In this document: piece after piece, positions 8,115 to 16,102 of the stretch
Layout: the number at the start of each line of letters is the position of its first letter
How positions within the stretch are numbered: position 1 is the stretch's first letter
Origin: Clostridia bacterium
Lineage (GTDB): Bacteria > Bacillota > Clostridia > Oscillospirales > CAG-272
DNA length: 64,000 bases
Direction of reading: 5' to 3'
Assembly: GCA_017451915.1 (NCBI GenBank)
Contig: JAFTNJ010000003.1
Coordinates: forward strand, 17,249-81,248
Notes under the pieces: model-generated
The model's database searches: none
The model's input: only the letters and a program-made list of their open reading frames with translations
What the model was told of the DNA's origin: nothing
Position numbers and translations under genes: made by a program

Positions 8115-9509
8115 TCATTCTCCGAATACCGCCTTATGGGCCGCCTCTTGCAGGATCTGCGCCTGCGCGTCATTCTCTACCCCAAAGTGATACTTTACGC
8201 CGATGGGCGAGGTACGGTAGAGGGTTGCATAATGGCAAAGAGCCGCCAGATAGGTCCCCGCCGGCGAGGGGTGGGTCTTATCCTCGTGATAGAGGTTGAT
8301 CTCGGGATGGTTCTTGTAAACGTCGAGGAACGCGTCACCCACGGGAGATACGGTGGCCTTGGTCTCCTCACCGATGGCGCGGTAGGATTCGGCCAGTGCG
8401 AGGCTCATGCCCTCGGGGGTCCAGCCGAAGGTTTCCAGATCCTGATTCCCGTCCTTGCGCCCCCAGGTTTGGTAAAAGATGGGGCGAGCACCGATGGCGC
8501 GAATCTTTTCGCAAAGGCTGCGGGAGGCTGCGAAGAATGCCTCCTGATTGCTCACGGGAGTGTGGCTCTGCTCCTGCAAGAAAACCACGTCATAAGCATC
8601 GGGCTTCAATTTTTCGGCAACAACGGCTCCCTTTTCGTTCTCGGGGTCATTCATCTGCGATAGTCGATAGCCCCCCTTGGTCACCTGATCCACGGTCAAG
8701 CGGTAGCCTTCGCCTCGGGCCACATCGGCGAACACGTTCCACAGCTCGTTGACGTAGGTGTAGCTGTTGCCGATGAACAGGATCCGCAGATCCTGATTGC
8801 ACTCGCGACGGGTATAATTCTCTCCCAAAAGAACCTCCTTATTGGTTCCGTAGAAGATATCATCGTGCCCCGAGATCAGCTTGCAGAATTCCTCCATCTT
8901 ATCCCAGGAGTTATCGATATCAAACTCATAGGCGTGTCCCCAAACATAGAAAATCTGGGGCGTTTCGGGCTTCATTTCGATGAATTCCTTTGCCATGGCA
9001 AAGAGCTTATCCCAGTTGCAATGGTGGACGTTTGCCTTAAAGCGCAGAAGATCGGTTTGCGGTTCAAAGGAATCGGTATGCTTTGTGGTACGGGCATAGG
9101 CGGCGGTGGTGTGATTCTTCATAATATTGATCACACGGTCATCGAAATCGCCGCAGGGGAAAACGGTTCCCACCACCTCGTAGCCCACCAGCTCCGACAG
9201 CTTTTGCATATCGTCCTCCACCTGGCGGATCACCTCATGATCCGAAACCCGAGGCAGGTGGGCGTGGGTCAGGGTATGCCCTGCTACCTCGTGACCTGCG
9301 TAAATTCCCGGCACCTCACAGGGCTGGGGCTTGCAATGGGCAACCGTAACCCCCTCTCGAATGAGGGCTCGGGCAACGCCCAGCTTGTCATAATTGATGT
9401 TGAAGGTACACTTCAATCCGTATTTGTTGAACAGGTGGATCAATCTCTGATCCTGGGTCACCGCATCGTCATAGCTGAAGGTGACCGCCTTCATTTTTCC
9501 TTGAAACAT
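8115..9509 (-). CDS. Polysaccharide deacetylase-SGNH esterase fusion protein
   Basis: A 464-residue two-domain protein without a signal peptide. Residues 5-235 look like a NodB-type polysaccharide deacetylase: TFSYDDA with D14-D15, the metal-binding pair H78-x3-H82 (GHTLTHAH), FPCGDFD at 117-123 and the later YVWGHAYEF. Residues 241-464 look like an SGNH hydrolase: LFIGNSYTY with S249 as nucleophile, Gly of block II near 280, LQEQSH and the D410-x2-H413 pair in HEDKTHPS. Both halves would remove acyl groups from carbohydrate. AGGAGAACC precedes the ATG. A cytoplasmic site suggests action on imported glycans or oligosaccharides. Confidence 0.85.
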   Translation of the reverse strand: MFQGKMKAVTFSYDDAVTQDQRLIHLFNKYGLKCTFNINYDKLGVARALIREGVTVAHCKPQPCEVPGIYAGHEVAGHTLTHAHLPRVSDHEVIRQVEDDMQKLSELVGYEVVGTVFPCGDFDDRVINIMKNHTTAAYARTTKHTDSFEPQTDLLRFKANVHHCNWDKLFAMAKEFIEMKPETPQIFYVWGHAYEFDIDNSWDKMEEFCKLISGHDDIFYGTNKEVLLGENYTRRECNQDLRILFIGNSYTYVNELWNVFADVARGEGYRLTVDQVTKGGYRLSQMNDPENEKGAVVAEKLKPDAYDVVFLQEQSHTPVSNQEAFFAASRSLCEKIRAIGARPIFYQTWGRKDGNQDLETFGWTPEGMSLALAESYRAIGEETKATVSPVGDAFLDVYKNHPEINLYHEDKTHPSPAGTYLAALCHYATLYRTSPIGVKYHFGVENDAQAQILQEAAHKAVFGE

Positions 9510-9530
9510 GAGGTTCTCCTTATTGAAAGG

Positions 9531-10154
9531 TTATTTTTTCTTATACAGACGGAACATATCCATATGCTCCTCGGCCTGGATCCCCAGCGTCAACAAAAAC
9601 GCAAGGGTACTCATCAGCGTCAAAATGCCGGCCATGGCGACATCGGGCAAAAAGAAGAAGCAGGCCCGCACATCCAAGCCAAAATACGCCTTGTAGAGAT
9701 ACGACAGCAGATGGGGTAAGCAGGCGGGAACCAGAGGAAAGAGCCCGACCACCACGTAGCAGATCCTGCCGGGACAAAAGAACTGCAGCCACCGCTTGCT
9801 CCGATTGGCCATTCGGTCCGTGGGCGGATAGGAAAATGCACGGCACGAGAACACAGCACTTGCAACGGCCACTGCGGCGTGTACCAAAAGCAACAGCATT
9901 GACAACACCGCAAAGGTCAGAAGCACGTAGGAAAAGAACACCGCCTCTTGCGTGGCATTCTCGGCCTTCAAAAGGGCTCTGCACTCGCTCCAGGTGTTGC
10001 CAAAAAGCTCCCAGGAGCTGACGGTTTCGTGCACTTCACCGTTATAAATGAAATAAATATGGGGCAGGCAGGCGTAGATCAGCAAAAGAGTGCCGACAAG
10101 GATGGGAAAGAGATAAGCCAGGCGGATCCAACCGCGTTTTTGCGCCGACGGCAT
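9531..10154 (-). CDS. Hypothetical membrane protein
   Basis: A 207-residue protein with about five hydrophobic segments (LAYLFPILVGTLLLIYACL near residues 12-30, then around 75-95, 125-145, 160-175 and 180-195). I recognise no family motif. The start at 10152-10154 lies 2 bases after the upstream HD gene's stop, so the two are almost certainly co-transcribed. The longer upstream frame overlaps that gene and is rejected. The last residues are basic (RLYKKK), suggesting a cytoplasmic C-terminus. Function unknown. Confidence 0.7.
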   Translation of the reverse strand: MPSAQKRGWIRLAYLFPILVGTLLLIYACLPHIYFIYNGEVHETVSSWELFGNTWSECRALLKAENATQEAVFFSYVLLTFAVLSMLLLLVHAAVAVASAVFSCRAFSYPPTDRMANRSKRWLQFFCPGRICYVVVGLFPLVPACLPHLLSYLYKAYFGLDVRACFFFLPDVAMAGILTLMSTLAFLLTLGIQAEEHMDMFRLYKKK

Positions 10155-10156
10155 AA

Positions 10157-10750
10157 TTATTTCAGCTCCCCGGCCAGTTTTCCTTCCATGAGGAAGGCAG
10201 CCTCCATATCGGCACAGCAAACGGCATAGGCCAAGGGGAACATCTCCAGGGCGCGACCTACGTTGTTGGTATCCTCGGTGCCCGAAAAGCCCATGTGGTA
10301 GCGAATGGCAAAGGCCTCGTCACGGGTCAGACGCATAAAGCCGGACACGATGTACACCGACTTCTCTCCGTGACCGTAAGGAAGATTGTCCTCGATGGTA
10401 TAATAGGGAGCGCTCACCCATTTTCCGGTCTCGTCCTTGACGTTACGGAAGGAGGTCTTATAAAAGTTCACCTTGCAGATATCGTGCAAAAGTCCCGCGA
10501 TGGCAATGCTCTCGTCGCTGTACTCTATGCCGTAAAGCTCCTTCATGCGGGGACGGTTCAGGATATCCACCAGGCAATCGTAAACGTTCAGGCTGTGCTG
10601 CAGCAGGCCTCCCTCGTGGGCACCGTGGTAGCGGGTAGACGCGGGCGCGGTGAAAAAGTCACTCTTTTGCAGGAACTCCAGCAGCTTATCCGAGCCCTCA
10701 CGGGTGATCTTCTCTTGAAAAATTTGCATAAAGCGTTCTTGGTTGGTCAT
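10157..10750 (-). CDS. HD domain-containing protein
   Basis: A 197-residue HD-superfamily phosphohydrolase. Metal ligands are visible in order: the first His in GGLLQHSLNV, the HD pair in AGLLHDICKV, the next His in YGHGEKS and a further one in IRYHMGF. The frame starts at MTNQERFM with GGAAGAACC upstream and ends 2 bases ahead of the downstream membrane protein. HD enzymes of this size act on nucleotides or are of unknown role; no synthetase domain is fused. The gene heads its own transcription unit. Confidence 0.85.
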   Translation of the reverse strand: MTNQERFMQIFQEKITREGSDKLLEFLQKSDFFTAPASTRYHGAHEGGLLQHSLNVYDCLVDILNRPRMKELYGIEYSDESIAIAGLLHDICKVNFYKTSFRNVKDETGKWVSAPYYTIEDNLPYGHGEKSVYIVSGFMRLTRDEAFAIRYHMGFSGTEDTNNVGRALEMFPLAYAVCCADMEAAFLMEGKLAGELK

Positions 10751-10791
10751 AGGTTCTTCCTTCCCAAAATCATTCGTATTTGTTTTCTTAT

Positions 10792-10820
10792 ATTTTATCA
10801 TGTATTCGGGGAAAAGTAAA
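10792..10820 (-). promoter_or_regulatory. Sigma-A promoter for the HD-domain gene
   Basis: Minus-strand TTTACT (10820-10815) and TAAAAT (10797-10792), 17-bp spacer, upstream of the start at 10750. Confidence 0.6.
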
Positions 10821-10833
10821 GTGAATTTTCAAA

Positions 10834-10879
10834 AAAAGAATTGCGGGAAGAAGAATTTCTTTTTCCCGCAATTCTTTTT
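10834..10879 (-). terminator. Rho-independent terminator after the APH-like gene
   Basis: A 14-bp stem (AAGAATTGCGGGAA with complement) followed on the minus strand by a T-rich run. It marks the 3' end of the long cluster reaching up to 20.9 kb. Confidence 0.85.
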
Positions 10880-11663
10880 ACCCAAACACCTCCGCGGCGG
10901 CGACAAGGCGGAGCATATCCTCCTCCACGCGGTCACGCCCGTAGGCGTCGAAAAAGCGCTCCCGATAGGCGTCGGTCTTCAGGTTAAAGTTCAGCGTCCA
11001 TGCCCCCCAAAACAGATCCACGTGGCGGTCGCCCACGCCTCCGTTTCCAAGGTCGATAAATCCGCTGAACGCCCAATCCTTCAGCATAATATTGGGCAGA
11101 CAGTAATCCCCGTGAAGCAGGGTGTCGTTTTGGAAAAGATGTCCGTTTTTCGCAACTACGTCCCAAGCCTCCTGGGCTGAGGCGTAGCCCCAGTTGTCGG
11201 GAAACAGGGAGGAATCGTAGTTCCCTTCCCGATAATTCCGCTCCGCCGTGGCGAGATAGGTCTCCATGCGGTCACGAACGGGACAGTCGGAGGGATCCAG
11301 CTCATGGAGCGCGCGCAACCGCTCCGCCAAAAGATCGCACAGGCGTTTCGGGTCCTCCAGATACGTGGCGTGGGTGCAATCCTCGCCCTCCACACGGGCA
11401 GTCAGGAGCCAATCCTTCTCTCCCGAAAGATACTCCAGCACCTCCGCGCCCAAGCCCTTCCCGTGGAAGTAACGATCCAGTTGCGCTTCCCTTTCCAAGG
11501 TGCCCTTTGGCGCGGATTTGAGATAATATCCCCCCTCGCGGTCAATGAAGATCACACGCGCCTCGGGAGAGCAGCTGCTATCGTAAACGGGCGCTCCCTC
11601 CATTAAGGGATGAAAGGATGCGGGATATTCGGAAAGTGTGGGGGTGATCAGGGTTCGTTTCAT
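10878..11663 (-). CDS. APH(3')-like aminoglycoside phosphotransferase family protein
   Basis: A 261-residue kinase-fold protein of the APH/choline kinase superfamily. The length and C-terminal half fit the APH(3') group: LLHGDYCLPN with catalytic D186 and N191, then SGFIDLGNGGVGDRHVDL with the metal-binding D204. A plausible ATP-binding Lys is K49 in YYLKSAP. In APH(3') enzymes this fold phosphorylates the 3'-hydroxyl of kanamycin-type drugs. CAGGAGAAA precedes the ATG at 11663. It sits among metabolic hydrolases with no mobile-element marks, so it may be a cryptic resistance gene or act on an amino sugar. Confidence 0.8.
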   Translation of the reverse strand: MKRTLITPTLSEYPASFHPLMEGAPVYDSSCSPEARVIFIDREGGYYLKSAPKGTLEREAQLDRYFHGKGLGAEVLEYLSGEKDWLLTARVEGEDCTHATYLEDPKRLCDLLAERLRALHELDPSDCPVRDRMETYLATAERNYREGNYDSSLFPDNWGYASAQEAWDVVAKNGHLFQNDTLLHGDYCLPNIMLKDWAFSGFIDLGNGGVGDRHVDLFWGAWTLNFNLKTDAYRERFFDAYGRDRVEEDMLRLVAAAEVFG

Positions 11664-11691
11664 AATTTTCTCCTGTAAAAAGTCGTTTGAA

Positions 11692-12489
11692 TCATATGGT
11701 GATGGGGGTAATGGCAAAGGGCGTTTCAATGGCGGCGTTGGCGGCGGCAACGGAAAGCTGCTTTTCCCCCTCACTCACGCCCTCGGGAGCCCATTTTATG
11801 CCATCGATGGAGATTCCCGTCAGGGCCTTTAAAAAGGTGAGCGAAGCGATGTATCTGCCGTGGATATAGCTCAAATGAAAACCGTCACGGCTGAGCTTGT
11901 CCACAAGCTGGGTGGTACGGGCGTTCTGGATCGCCGTTCCCGTGGGTGAAAGGACATCCAACCCCTTGGCGGGAAGCACTGCCGCCTGCGTGGTCTCCAA
12001 AAGGCTTTGATACATCAGCATCTGGTCACCATTGTAAGAGGTAATCTCGTGATGATGACTGTAGGGCTCGGCTACCCAAGCCATGTTGAAGGCAATTTTT
12101 GCCCCCGACCAAGCCAAGCCCTTGACGTATTCGATGAGCGCGGGAAGCTTTTCGTAGGACTCTACCGATGTATAGCGGCTTTTGTCCTTGGTTCCGTGCT
12201 GGATCGAGATCCAGTCCCAGTCACATTCCTTCAGCGCGTCGCTGATCTTGTGCTCGGGCGTTTCCCTCCAGCCGTCCCCCGTATTTTGAAAATAGCGGTA
12301 AGCCGCCAGATCGTTCTCGGCGTTGTAAAAATGCTTGTTCAGAGAGCATCCGCCAATATACAGGTTGCCAAGCTTGACCGATTGGTAGCCAAGAGACAGA
12401 GCAACGTTGGCAAGATGCTCCATGGTATCCATGGAAAAGCTGTTCCCTATGGAAAGGATCTTTAAGGACTTCAAATTCTGATTGTTCAT
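11692..12489 (-). CDS. DUF4886/SGNH-hydrolase-like protein (copy 1)
   Basis: A 265-residue protein with the SGNH block I motif ILSIGNSFSMD near the N-terminus, NLYIGGCSL as block II, a third block WISIQHGTKD and a closing DGFHLSYIHGRY that supplies the catalytic His. This arrangement fits DUF4886, a family of putative esterases seen with carbohydrate-use genes. MNNQNLK at 12487-12489 is the start just downstream of the SASA esterase gene, 7 bases apart. It has a paralogue at 18792-19517. No signal peptide is seen, so action is likely cytoplasmic. Confidence 0.82.
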   Translation of the reverse strand: MNNQNLKSLKILSIGNSFSMDTMEHLANVALSLGYQSVKLGNLYIGGCSLNKHFYNAENDLAAYRYFQNTGDGWRETPEHKISDALKECDWDWISIQHGTKDKSRYTSVESYEKLPALIEYVKGLAWSGAKIAFNMAWVAEPYSHHHEITSYNGDQMLMYQSLLETTQAAVLPAKGLDVLSPTGTAIQNARTTQLVDKLSRDGFHLSYIHGRYIASLTFLKALTGISIDGIKWAPEGVSEGEKQLSVAAANAAIETPFAITPITI

Positions 12490-12496
12490 CACAATC

Positions 12497-13261
12497 TCAT
12501 TCTCCTTTTTGGAAGATGGTGGAAAGCCCCTCGTACGCCTTGGCGTAGCGGAGACCGAACTCGCGCAGGGAGACCGAATCAAAATGGATGCCGTCTGCCT
12601 TGAGGGTCAGCCCCTTCGAGGACACCACCGAGCACAGGGGAAGCTCCTTGGCAATGGCATGGAAATTTTCGTTCATCTGAGGGATGCGCACACCCCTCCC
12701 GTAATGCTCGGGGTCAATCAGCTCGGAAAGCTCCCCAATGATCACGGGAACCGCCTCGGCACCAAGATCGCGGCGCAGGGATGTAATCATGGTCAGAAAG
12801 CGATCCTTATAGCTGTCTACCAGCTCTTGATTATTGCAATCGCTCTCCCCCTGATGCCAGAGAATACCCGCCAGCTTGGAGGTGCGCAGAGCCAGCTTTG
12901 TCATCATCACGGCATGATCGTAAAGGATCTCTCCAGGCATCCATTGGTTGAGCCTGGTACCGCCATCGGCGCAAGGAATTAAGCCCACCTTGCAAGCATT
13001 CGCCTTGGCAACGGCATCGGCAAAGGAGGCGGCAAGGCAAACGCCGCTGTGATAGAGCCCCGACAAAATGGCGCGGTCGGGGTTGATGGGCTCGCTCATG
13101 GTCTGCCAGCGCCCCATGCGGAGCATACGGCAGTTCTTGTTCTTAATCGGCTCCACGTCGGTGAATTCCCCCCGCCCCGCCATATTGGATTGACCGATGA
13201 GCAAAAAGGAGTAGATCGGCTCCTCCTGCTCACGCAATCCGTCCTTGATCAGATCGTTCAT
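12497..13261 (-). CDS. SASA-domain carbohydrate acetylesterase (sialate O-acetylesterase-like)
   Basis: A 254-residue protein with FLLIGQSNMAGRG (nucleophile S25), the conserved LWHQGESD block, and LKADGIHFDSVSLREFG carrying the catalytic Asp and His. These are the marks of the SASA/carbohydrate esterase family 6-like group, which removes O-acetyl groups from sialic acid or xylan. No secretion signal is seen. The ATG at 13261 is one base after the stop of the upstream metallo-beta-lactamase gene, implying one mRNA. The true acyl substrate is unknown. Confidence 0.88.
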   Translation of the reverse strand: MNDLIKDGLREQEEPIYSFLLIGQSNMAGRGEFTDVEPIKNKNCRMLRMGRWQTMSEPINPDRAILSGLYHSGVCLAASFADAVAKANACKVGLIPCADGGTRLNQWMPGEILYDHAVMMTKLALRTSKLAGILWHQGESDCNNQELVDSYKDRFLTMITSLRRDLGAEAVPVIIGELSELIDPEHYGRGVRIPQMNENFHAIAKELPLCSVVSSKGLTLKADGIHFDSVSLREFGLRYAKAYEGLSTIFQKGE

Positions 13262-13262
13262 A

Positions 13263-14102
13263 TCAAATCTCCAGGGTCAAGCCGTCGTAGGAGACATTGA
13301 AGCCGATCTTGGCGGCAGACTCGGAAAGCTCGTCATGCAAAGGATTGCCGTTGTGAGAGAAGTGGTTGACGTAACAAACCGTCTTTTCGTCCACCGCCCC
13401 CATCTCGCGCAGTTTTTCCAACACCTCGGCATTGTGGTTCAGACCCATGTGCGATCCCGTGGGCTTGGAAAGCAGATGGGCGTTGGTGCAATCCAGGGAG
13501 ACCATATCAAAGTAAAGCCCCTTCTCTTTGATGTAATCAAACACCTCTTCAAAGAAGAAGCCGGTATCGTGAGCGTAAAGGATGGTCTTTCCTTGATATT
13601 TCAGGGCGTAGAAGAGAGCCAGCTTGCCCTCGCTATCCCCCGAGTGACGCGCGGGGAACGGGATCAGCTCATATTCTCCAAGGGTCATGGACTCAAAGGG
13701 CTTGGCAACGTGATATTCCAAAATTACGTCCTTTTTGGCTCCCGCCAGATCCTTTTGCATCCGCTCCCAAAGCTGCTCGGAGCAAACGATCCCGAGCGTT
13801 TCCTCCGCCATGTTATGGGCGTAGCATCCGCCATGGCGAAGCAGATCGGTGGCATAGTAATGATCGGAATGGCTGTGGGTAAAAACAATGTACTTAATCT
13901 TATCGCCGCGAATGCCGTGCATATGGAAGTGCATCATGCTATCGGGGGGGAAATCCATCAAAAGCTCGTCGTTGATGATGGATTGGGAACGGGTACGGAA
14001 ATTCTTTCCGCCTCTCTCCCTTGCTGTTGCGCAAACCTCACAGTTGCAAAACACCGCGGGCATCCCTTCTGCCGCCGCAGTTCCCAAATATTGAAATTTC
14101 AT
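13263..14102 (-). CDS. MBL-fold metallohydrolase, PhnP-like (copy 1)
   Basis: A 279-residue metallo-beta-lactamase-fold protein. FTHSHSDHY is the main metal site; an N-terminal FCNCEVC Cys cluster and LGTAAAEGMPA resemble PhnP, the phosphoribosyl 1,2-cyclic phosphate phosphodiesterase. Later ligands are in ARHSGDSE, AHDTGFF and the C-terminal NHFSHNG. A second, diverged copy is at 17509-18303 and both end in a YDGL motif. No phosphonate genes are nearby, so cleavage of another cyclic or di-ester phosphate is as likely. It overlaps nothing and sits one base from the SASA gene. Confidence 0.85.
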   Translation of the reverse strand: MKFQYLGTAAAEGMPAVFCNCEVCATARERGGKNFRTRSQSIINDELLMDFPPDSMMHFHMHGIRGDKIKYIVFTHSHSDHYYATDLLRHGGCYAHNMAEETLGIVCSEQLWERMQKDLAGAKKDVILEYHVAKPFESMTLGEYELIPFPARHSGDSEGKLALFYALKYQGKTILYAHDTGFFFEEVFDYIKEKGLYFDMVSLDCTNAHLLSKPTGSHMGLNHNAEVLEKLREMGAVDEKTVCYVNHFSHNGNPLHDELSESAAKIGFNVSYDGLTLEI

Positions 14103-14138
14103 AGTTGATTCCTCTCCTTTTGATATGTATTTTCTTGT

Positions 14139-14936
14139 TTAAATTACAAACTTGTCGCTCTCTTGCAAATCCAAAATATCAATGGTGCGAGCGGTGATCC
14201 GCTGAACCTCCTCAAAATCTGTAAGAAAATGGGCGTCACTGCCGAAATAAAATTTACATCCGGCCTTCTTTGCAATGCGGAACATCCGATAAATACAATC
14301 CACCTCTTCCTTGGCGCAATCCATTTCGGAAAGGTTCAACTCAATGCCCACGCCCACCTCGGCGGCCCTGGCAAAGAGTCGCTCCATCTCCTCGCTCGGG
14401 ATCAGGTCCAGGGAATGGAGATAGTCCTCTCTCGGTCTCTTGTGAAGCATCAGACAGCAATTCAGATGAGCAACGCCCATTTTATGATAAGGCAGGTCCT
14501 TGTGCAAAAACGCATCCAAACGCTCCACCCAAAGCTTGGCGCGGGATTCGGGCGTTTTGGGATCGTCCTCGGGAAGTGCCAAAGCCATGTGCAGATGGGT
14601 TGTGGGAATGATGATAAAATCAAAATCATCAAAACGCTCGGGAGGAAGTCCCAGCCTCATGTGGCGATCCATCTCACACTCGCAGCCAAACAGAAAGCGT
14701 ACTCCCTCTACCTTGGGCAAAGGCTTGATCTGACTGATGTGCTCAAAGTTCTGCGTTTCGTACCAAGGGCTGGCACCGGGAACGGCGCTATCCCAATAGT
14801 GGTCGGTGATGCAAATGGTGGAAAGATGATTCTTTAACGCATACTGCAGGATATTCTCCTTGGTCTGCTCGGGGTCCTTGGAGCACCGTGACAGATTGGA
14901 GTGAATGTGCAGGTCGTGGTCAAAGGTGAATTTCAT
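14139..14936 (-). CDS. PHP-domain phosphoesterase
   Basis: A 265-residue PHP (polymerase and histidinol phosphatase) protein. The first metal-binding motif is HDLHIHSNLS, followed by TICITDHYWD, GCECEMD and PTTHLHM. The closing block is KFYFGSDAHFLTDF. Members include histidinol phosphatases and phosphoesterases of nucleotides or cyclic phosphates. AAGAGGTAACAAC lies ahead of the ATG at 14936; the longer frame to 15038 runs into the next gene and is rejected. Together with the PhnP-like neighbour it suggests phosphate-ester breakdown, but this is an inference. Confidence 0.85.
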   Translation of the reverse strand: MKFTFDHDLHIHSNLSRCSKDPEQTKENILQYALKNHLSTICITDHYWDSAVPGASPWYETQNFEHISQIKPLPKVEGVRFLFGCECEMDRHMRLGLPPERFDDFDFIIIPTTHLHMALALPEDDPKTPESRAKLWVERLDAFLHKDLPYHKMGVAHLNCCLMLHKRPREDYLHSLDLIPSEEMERLFARAAEVGVGIELNLSEMDCAKEEVDCIYRMFRIAKKAGCKFYFGSDAHFLTDFEEVQRITARTIDILDLQESDKFVI

Positions 14937-14973
14937 GTTGTTACCTCTTTTTTTAGTTTGCATTAAAAAGACG

Positions 14974-15489
14974 TTAAAGCTCGAAAATGGTTTCCCGACG
15001 GGGACGGATCTCCGAATGAAAGGGGGCGGGAGCCGCATCCTCGGCAGGATAGCCCATGGGCATGAGGGCGGTCACGGTGACCGACGGAGGCAATCCCAGG
15101 GCGGCCTTGACCTCCTCCGAGTTGAATACGCCAACCCAGCAGGAGCCGATGCCCTCCTCCCGGGCGGCAAGCATCATGTGCGTAGTAACAATGGCGGCAT
15201 CGGTCTCCCCCGAGGGATGGCCGTCCATGCGTTTGTTCTTCCAGCAGAGCTCCCGATCATAGCCAATGACCAGGATCGTGGGAGCACCGAAGGTGAAGCG
15301 GCAGATCTCTGCCAGCTTTTTTCGATTCTCCTCGCTCGTAACCACGTAGATTTTTTGCGGTTGGAAATTGCAGGCCGTAGGGGCTACCCTTCCGGCCTCC
15401 AGGATCCGTTCCATTTTTTCGCGCTCAATGGGCTTGGATTGATAGGAGCGCACCGAATACCGCTCCTTGGCAAGCTCTAAAAATGACAT
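14974..15489 (-). CDS. Nitroreductase family protein
   Basis: A 171-residue FMN-dependent nitroreductase-fold protein. The N-terminus KERYSVRSYQSKPI carries the Arg-Ser-x-Arg-like FMN-binding motif, followed by ILEAGRVAPTACNFQPQ, and a later GSCWVGVF segment. The compact size fits the NADH oxidase/nitroreductase group whose members reduce nitro compounds, flavins or unknown substrates. The start at 15489 follows AAGGAGGAGCTT, a very strong ribosome binding site. It lies within the hydrolase cluster with short gaps on both sides. Confidence 0.9.
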   Translation of the reverse strand: MSFLELAKERYSVRSYQSKPIEREKMERILEAGRVAPTACNFQPQKIYVVTSEENRKKLAEICRFTFGAPTILVIGYDRELCWKNKRMDGHPSGETDAAIVTTHMMLAAREEGIGSCWVGVFNSEEVKAALGLPPSVTVTALMPMGYPAEDAAPAPFHSEIRPRRETIFEL

Positions 15490-15499
15490 AAGCTCCTCC

Positions 15500-16102
15500 T
15501 TACTGTGGAATATAAAAGGTTTGCTCGGGACCGGTATCACGCATCAGGGTTTTGGGATCCCGATAACGGAACAGGAACAGGAGCGTAACGTAAAGGTCGC
15601 CGCTGCATCCGCCAATATGGAGCCCCAGCAAAAGCAGTGCGCCAAAATAGTAGAGTGGATTGGCGAAATACAACAAAATGGCTCCCAGAACAAAGACTAC
15701 GTCAAAGACCAAAAAGGGTGCCAACAGAGCCACCAGAGCGGTCTTGCGATAGGTATAGATCCCGGGAACGCCACAAAAAGCACAGCTCCAACTGATACCA
15801 AAGGTCAGCTTTTCTCCCGTCAACGCCTTGTACGCAATGCCGTGCACCAGCTCGTGAAGCACGATGTAGATCAACATGGACACCATGAGAAGCAGGGGGA
15901 ACAGCAGGGTGGCAAGATCCTGCGTTGCCGTATAGGTAAATCCGTCCTTGAGCAGAGGGATCAATCCCACGCCAACCGTGAGCACCATAATTACCAGGGC
16001 AATCAGATTGAAAATGATTCCCACCTTTTTATCTTTGGCGTTGATCGAAAACACCGGGGCGTAGCTCGCGGGCAATTCTTTTTCAAAGGTTTTGGTTTTC
16101 AT
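15500..16102 (-). CDS. DUF3267 family membrane metalloprotease-like protein
   Basis: A 200-residue membrane protein with four or five hydrophobic segments. The zincin motif HELVH (in VLHELVHGIAYKAL) lies in the middle and fits DUF3267, a family of putative membrane zinc peptidases. A later GLHIGGCSGDLYV segment, with a conserved Asp, could supply a third ligand. Its ATG overlaps the stop of the upstream gene by 4 bases (ATGA), so it is translationally coupled to the Nudix-like protein. Substrate unknown. Confidence 0.82.
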   Translation of the reverse strand: MKTKTFEKELPASYAPVFSINAKDKKVGIIFNLIALVIMVLTVGVGLIPLLKDGFTYTATQDLATLLFPLLLMVSMLIYIVLHELVHGIAYKALTGEKLTFGISWSCAFCGVPGIYTYRKTALVALLAPFLVFDVVFVLGAILLYFANPLYYFGALLLLGLHIGGCSGDLYVTLLFLFRYRDPKTLMRDTGPEQTFYIPQ

